Of a stretch of 64,000 bases of DNA, positions 63,135-64,000 are shown piece after piece; position 1 is the first letter of the stretch; each line of letters starts with the position of its first letter. The DNA is taken from contig CAJHNH020002046.1 of assembly GCA_905116865.2 (NCBI GenBank), positions 62,501 through 126,500 of the forward strand, read 5' to 3'. A model generated the notes under the pieces. That model was not told where the DNA came from. It did not search any database and was given only the letters and a program-made list of their open reading frames with translations. Origin of the DNA: Candidula unifasciata (lineage: Eukaryota > Mollusca > Gastropoda > Stylommatophora > Geomitridae). The translations under genes were made by a program, and so were the position numbers.

Positions 63135-63245
63135 TGTGTCCATCTTCCCTTTATCGATCCACATCTTCTTCTGGACCCTGTCATCCATTACTGTTCGTTC
63201 TAAGCTCCCTCGACATTTTATGCGGCCAAAGTATTTCTGCTTCAG
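63135..63245 (-). mobile_element. Small non-LTR RT C-terminal fragment
   Basis: The minus strand encodes LKQKYFGRIKCRGSLERTVM followed by DDRVQKKMWIDKGKMD, matching KYFGHIxRxxSLEKTVMxG...RWID. Confidence 0.65.
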
Positions 63246-63339
63246 AGCTGAGACATGAACTTTGTTGTGCGAAATAAAGTATAAAACAAAGGAACCATTT
63301 CTGGACCTTTTAGGCATCTTAGGCATATTTCTTCCTCCT

Positions 63340-63620
63340 ACTTTTCCTTCGTTTCCTCCACTTCCACTTTCTTCTTCTCCTCCTCTTCCTTCTTCTTCTC
63401 CTCTATCTTCTTCTTTGCATTTTTCTTCTTATTCTTCATTTTAATCTTCTTCTTTTTAATCTTCTTCTTCTTCTTCTTCTTCTTCTTCTTCTTCTTCTTC
63501 TTCTTCTTCTTCTTCTTCTTCTTCTTCTTTTTCTTCTTCTTCTTCTTCTTCTTCTTCTTCTTCTTCTTCTTCTTCTTCTTCTTCTTCTTCTTCTTCTTCT
63601 TCTTCTTCTTCTTCTTCTTC
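63340..63620. repeat. (TTC)n polypyrimidine array
   Basis: A mixed TCC/TTC segment runs into about 55 TTC units; poly-Lys and poly-Glu frames are artefacts. Confidence 0.97.
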
Positions 63621-63798
63621 GTCCTCCGCATTCGTCCTTAAAAGAGCCATTGGTATGTTGTGGTGTGGTTTACAGCTAGTCTGCGACATCTTCAGCAAAC
63701 TCATGATAAGTCTAATTTTACAACCGGACCTGACCACAATTTATTACCATAGCTACAAATGGATAACATAACAGCTAACCACTGTCGGCGATACGTGA

Positions 63799-63913
<115 letters not shown>

Positions 63914-64000
63914 AGATGCGTATCCTTTACAGGACGTTGCAGAACCAACCCCAGCATTTTGTGTGTGTGTGTGTGTGTCGCTGTTGTTGTTTTTCTAAGC
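63914..64000 (-). mobile_element. SINE family D, 3' end, cut by the window edge
   Basis: GATGCGTATCCTTTACAGGA, CGTTGCAGAACCAACCCCAG and a GTTTTTCTAAGC continuation match family D, with a (GT)n insert at 63961-63978. Confidence 0.78.

Overview
This 64 kb window looks like nuclear DNA of an animal, most likely a mollusc and probably a gastropod. The evidence is split genes with GT-AG introns, TTAGGG-type interstitial telomeric runs, many tRNA-derived SINEs, decayed non-LTR retrotransposon ends and very abundant simple repeats. No bacterial, viral or organellar gene content is visible. The phylum call is an inference from repeat style; the coding exons alone only say animal.

Two genes can be supported, both on the minus strand. 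(1) A complete five-exon DNAJC9 (J-domain co-chaperone and histone chaperone) runs from the start codon at 31216 to the stop at 18139. All splice phases match and give 257 residues. (2) The 3' end of a single-pass membrane protein gene has three exons: a transmembrane exon (58567-58463), a basic and proline-rich cytoplasmic exon (43409-43236) and a terminal exon (39592-39441). All junctions are phase 1. Its extracellular exons are not recognised and probably lie to the right of the window. A weaker candidate terminal exon lies at 514-335.

Almost everything else is repeat. Left part (1-18 kb): GAA/TTC and AGT microsatellites, a 42-bp satellite (8188-9462) with decayed flanks, non-LTR fragments and SINEs. 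A non-autonomous hAT element resembling the horizontally transferred SPIN family lies at 16673-16837. Middle (18-31 kb): DNAJC9, whose introns hold LINE ends, SINEs, hAT MITEs, two pairs of direct duplications and a fold-back element at 30134-30739 that carries telomere-like arms around a degenerate IS1595/Merlin-type transposase fragment. Right part (32-64 kb): giant simple-sequence arrays, more SINEs and LINE ends, a 292-bp transposon with perfect 8-bp target duplications carrying a (TTAGGG)n run (45548-45839), and a 38-bp minisatellite that abuts a splice acceptor of the membrane-protein gene.

The main candidates for something new are: the minisatellite that forms the 3' end of an intron and creates a 421-nt AG-free zone; transposons that carry telomeric repeats; several SINE families that share one central domain but have different tRNA heads; and retroposons with GAA-type tails that may seed the GAA microsatellites. 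I found no evidence of a defence system, operon or other gene-cluster system.
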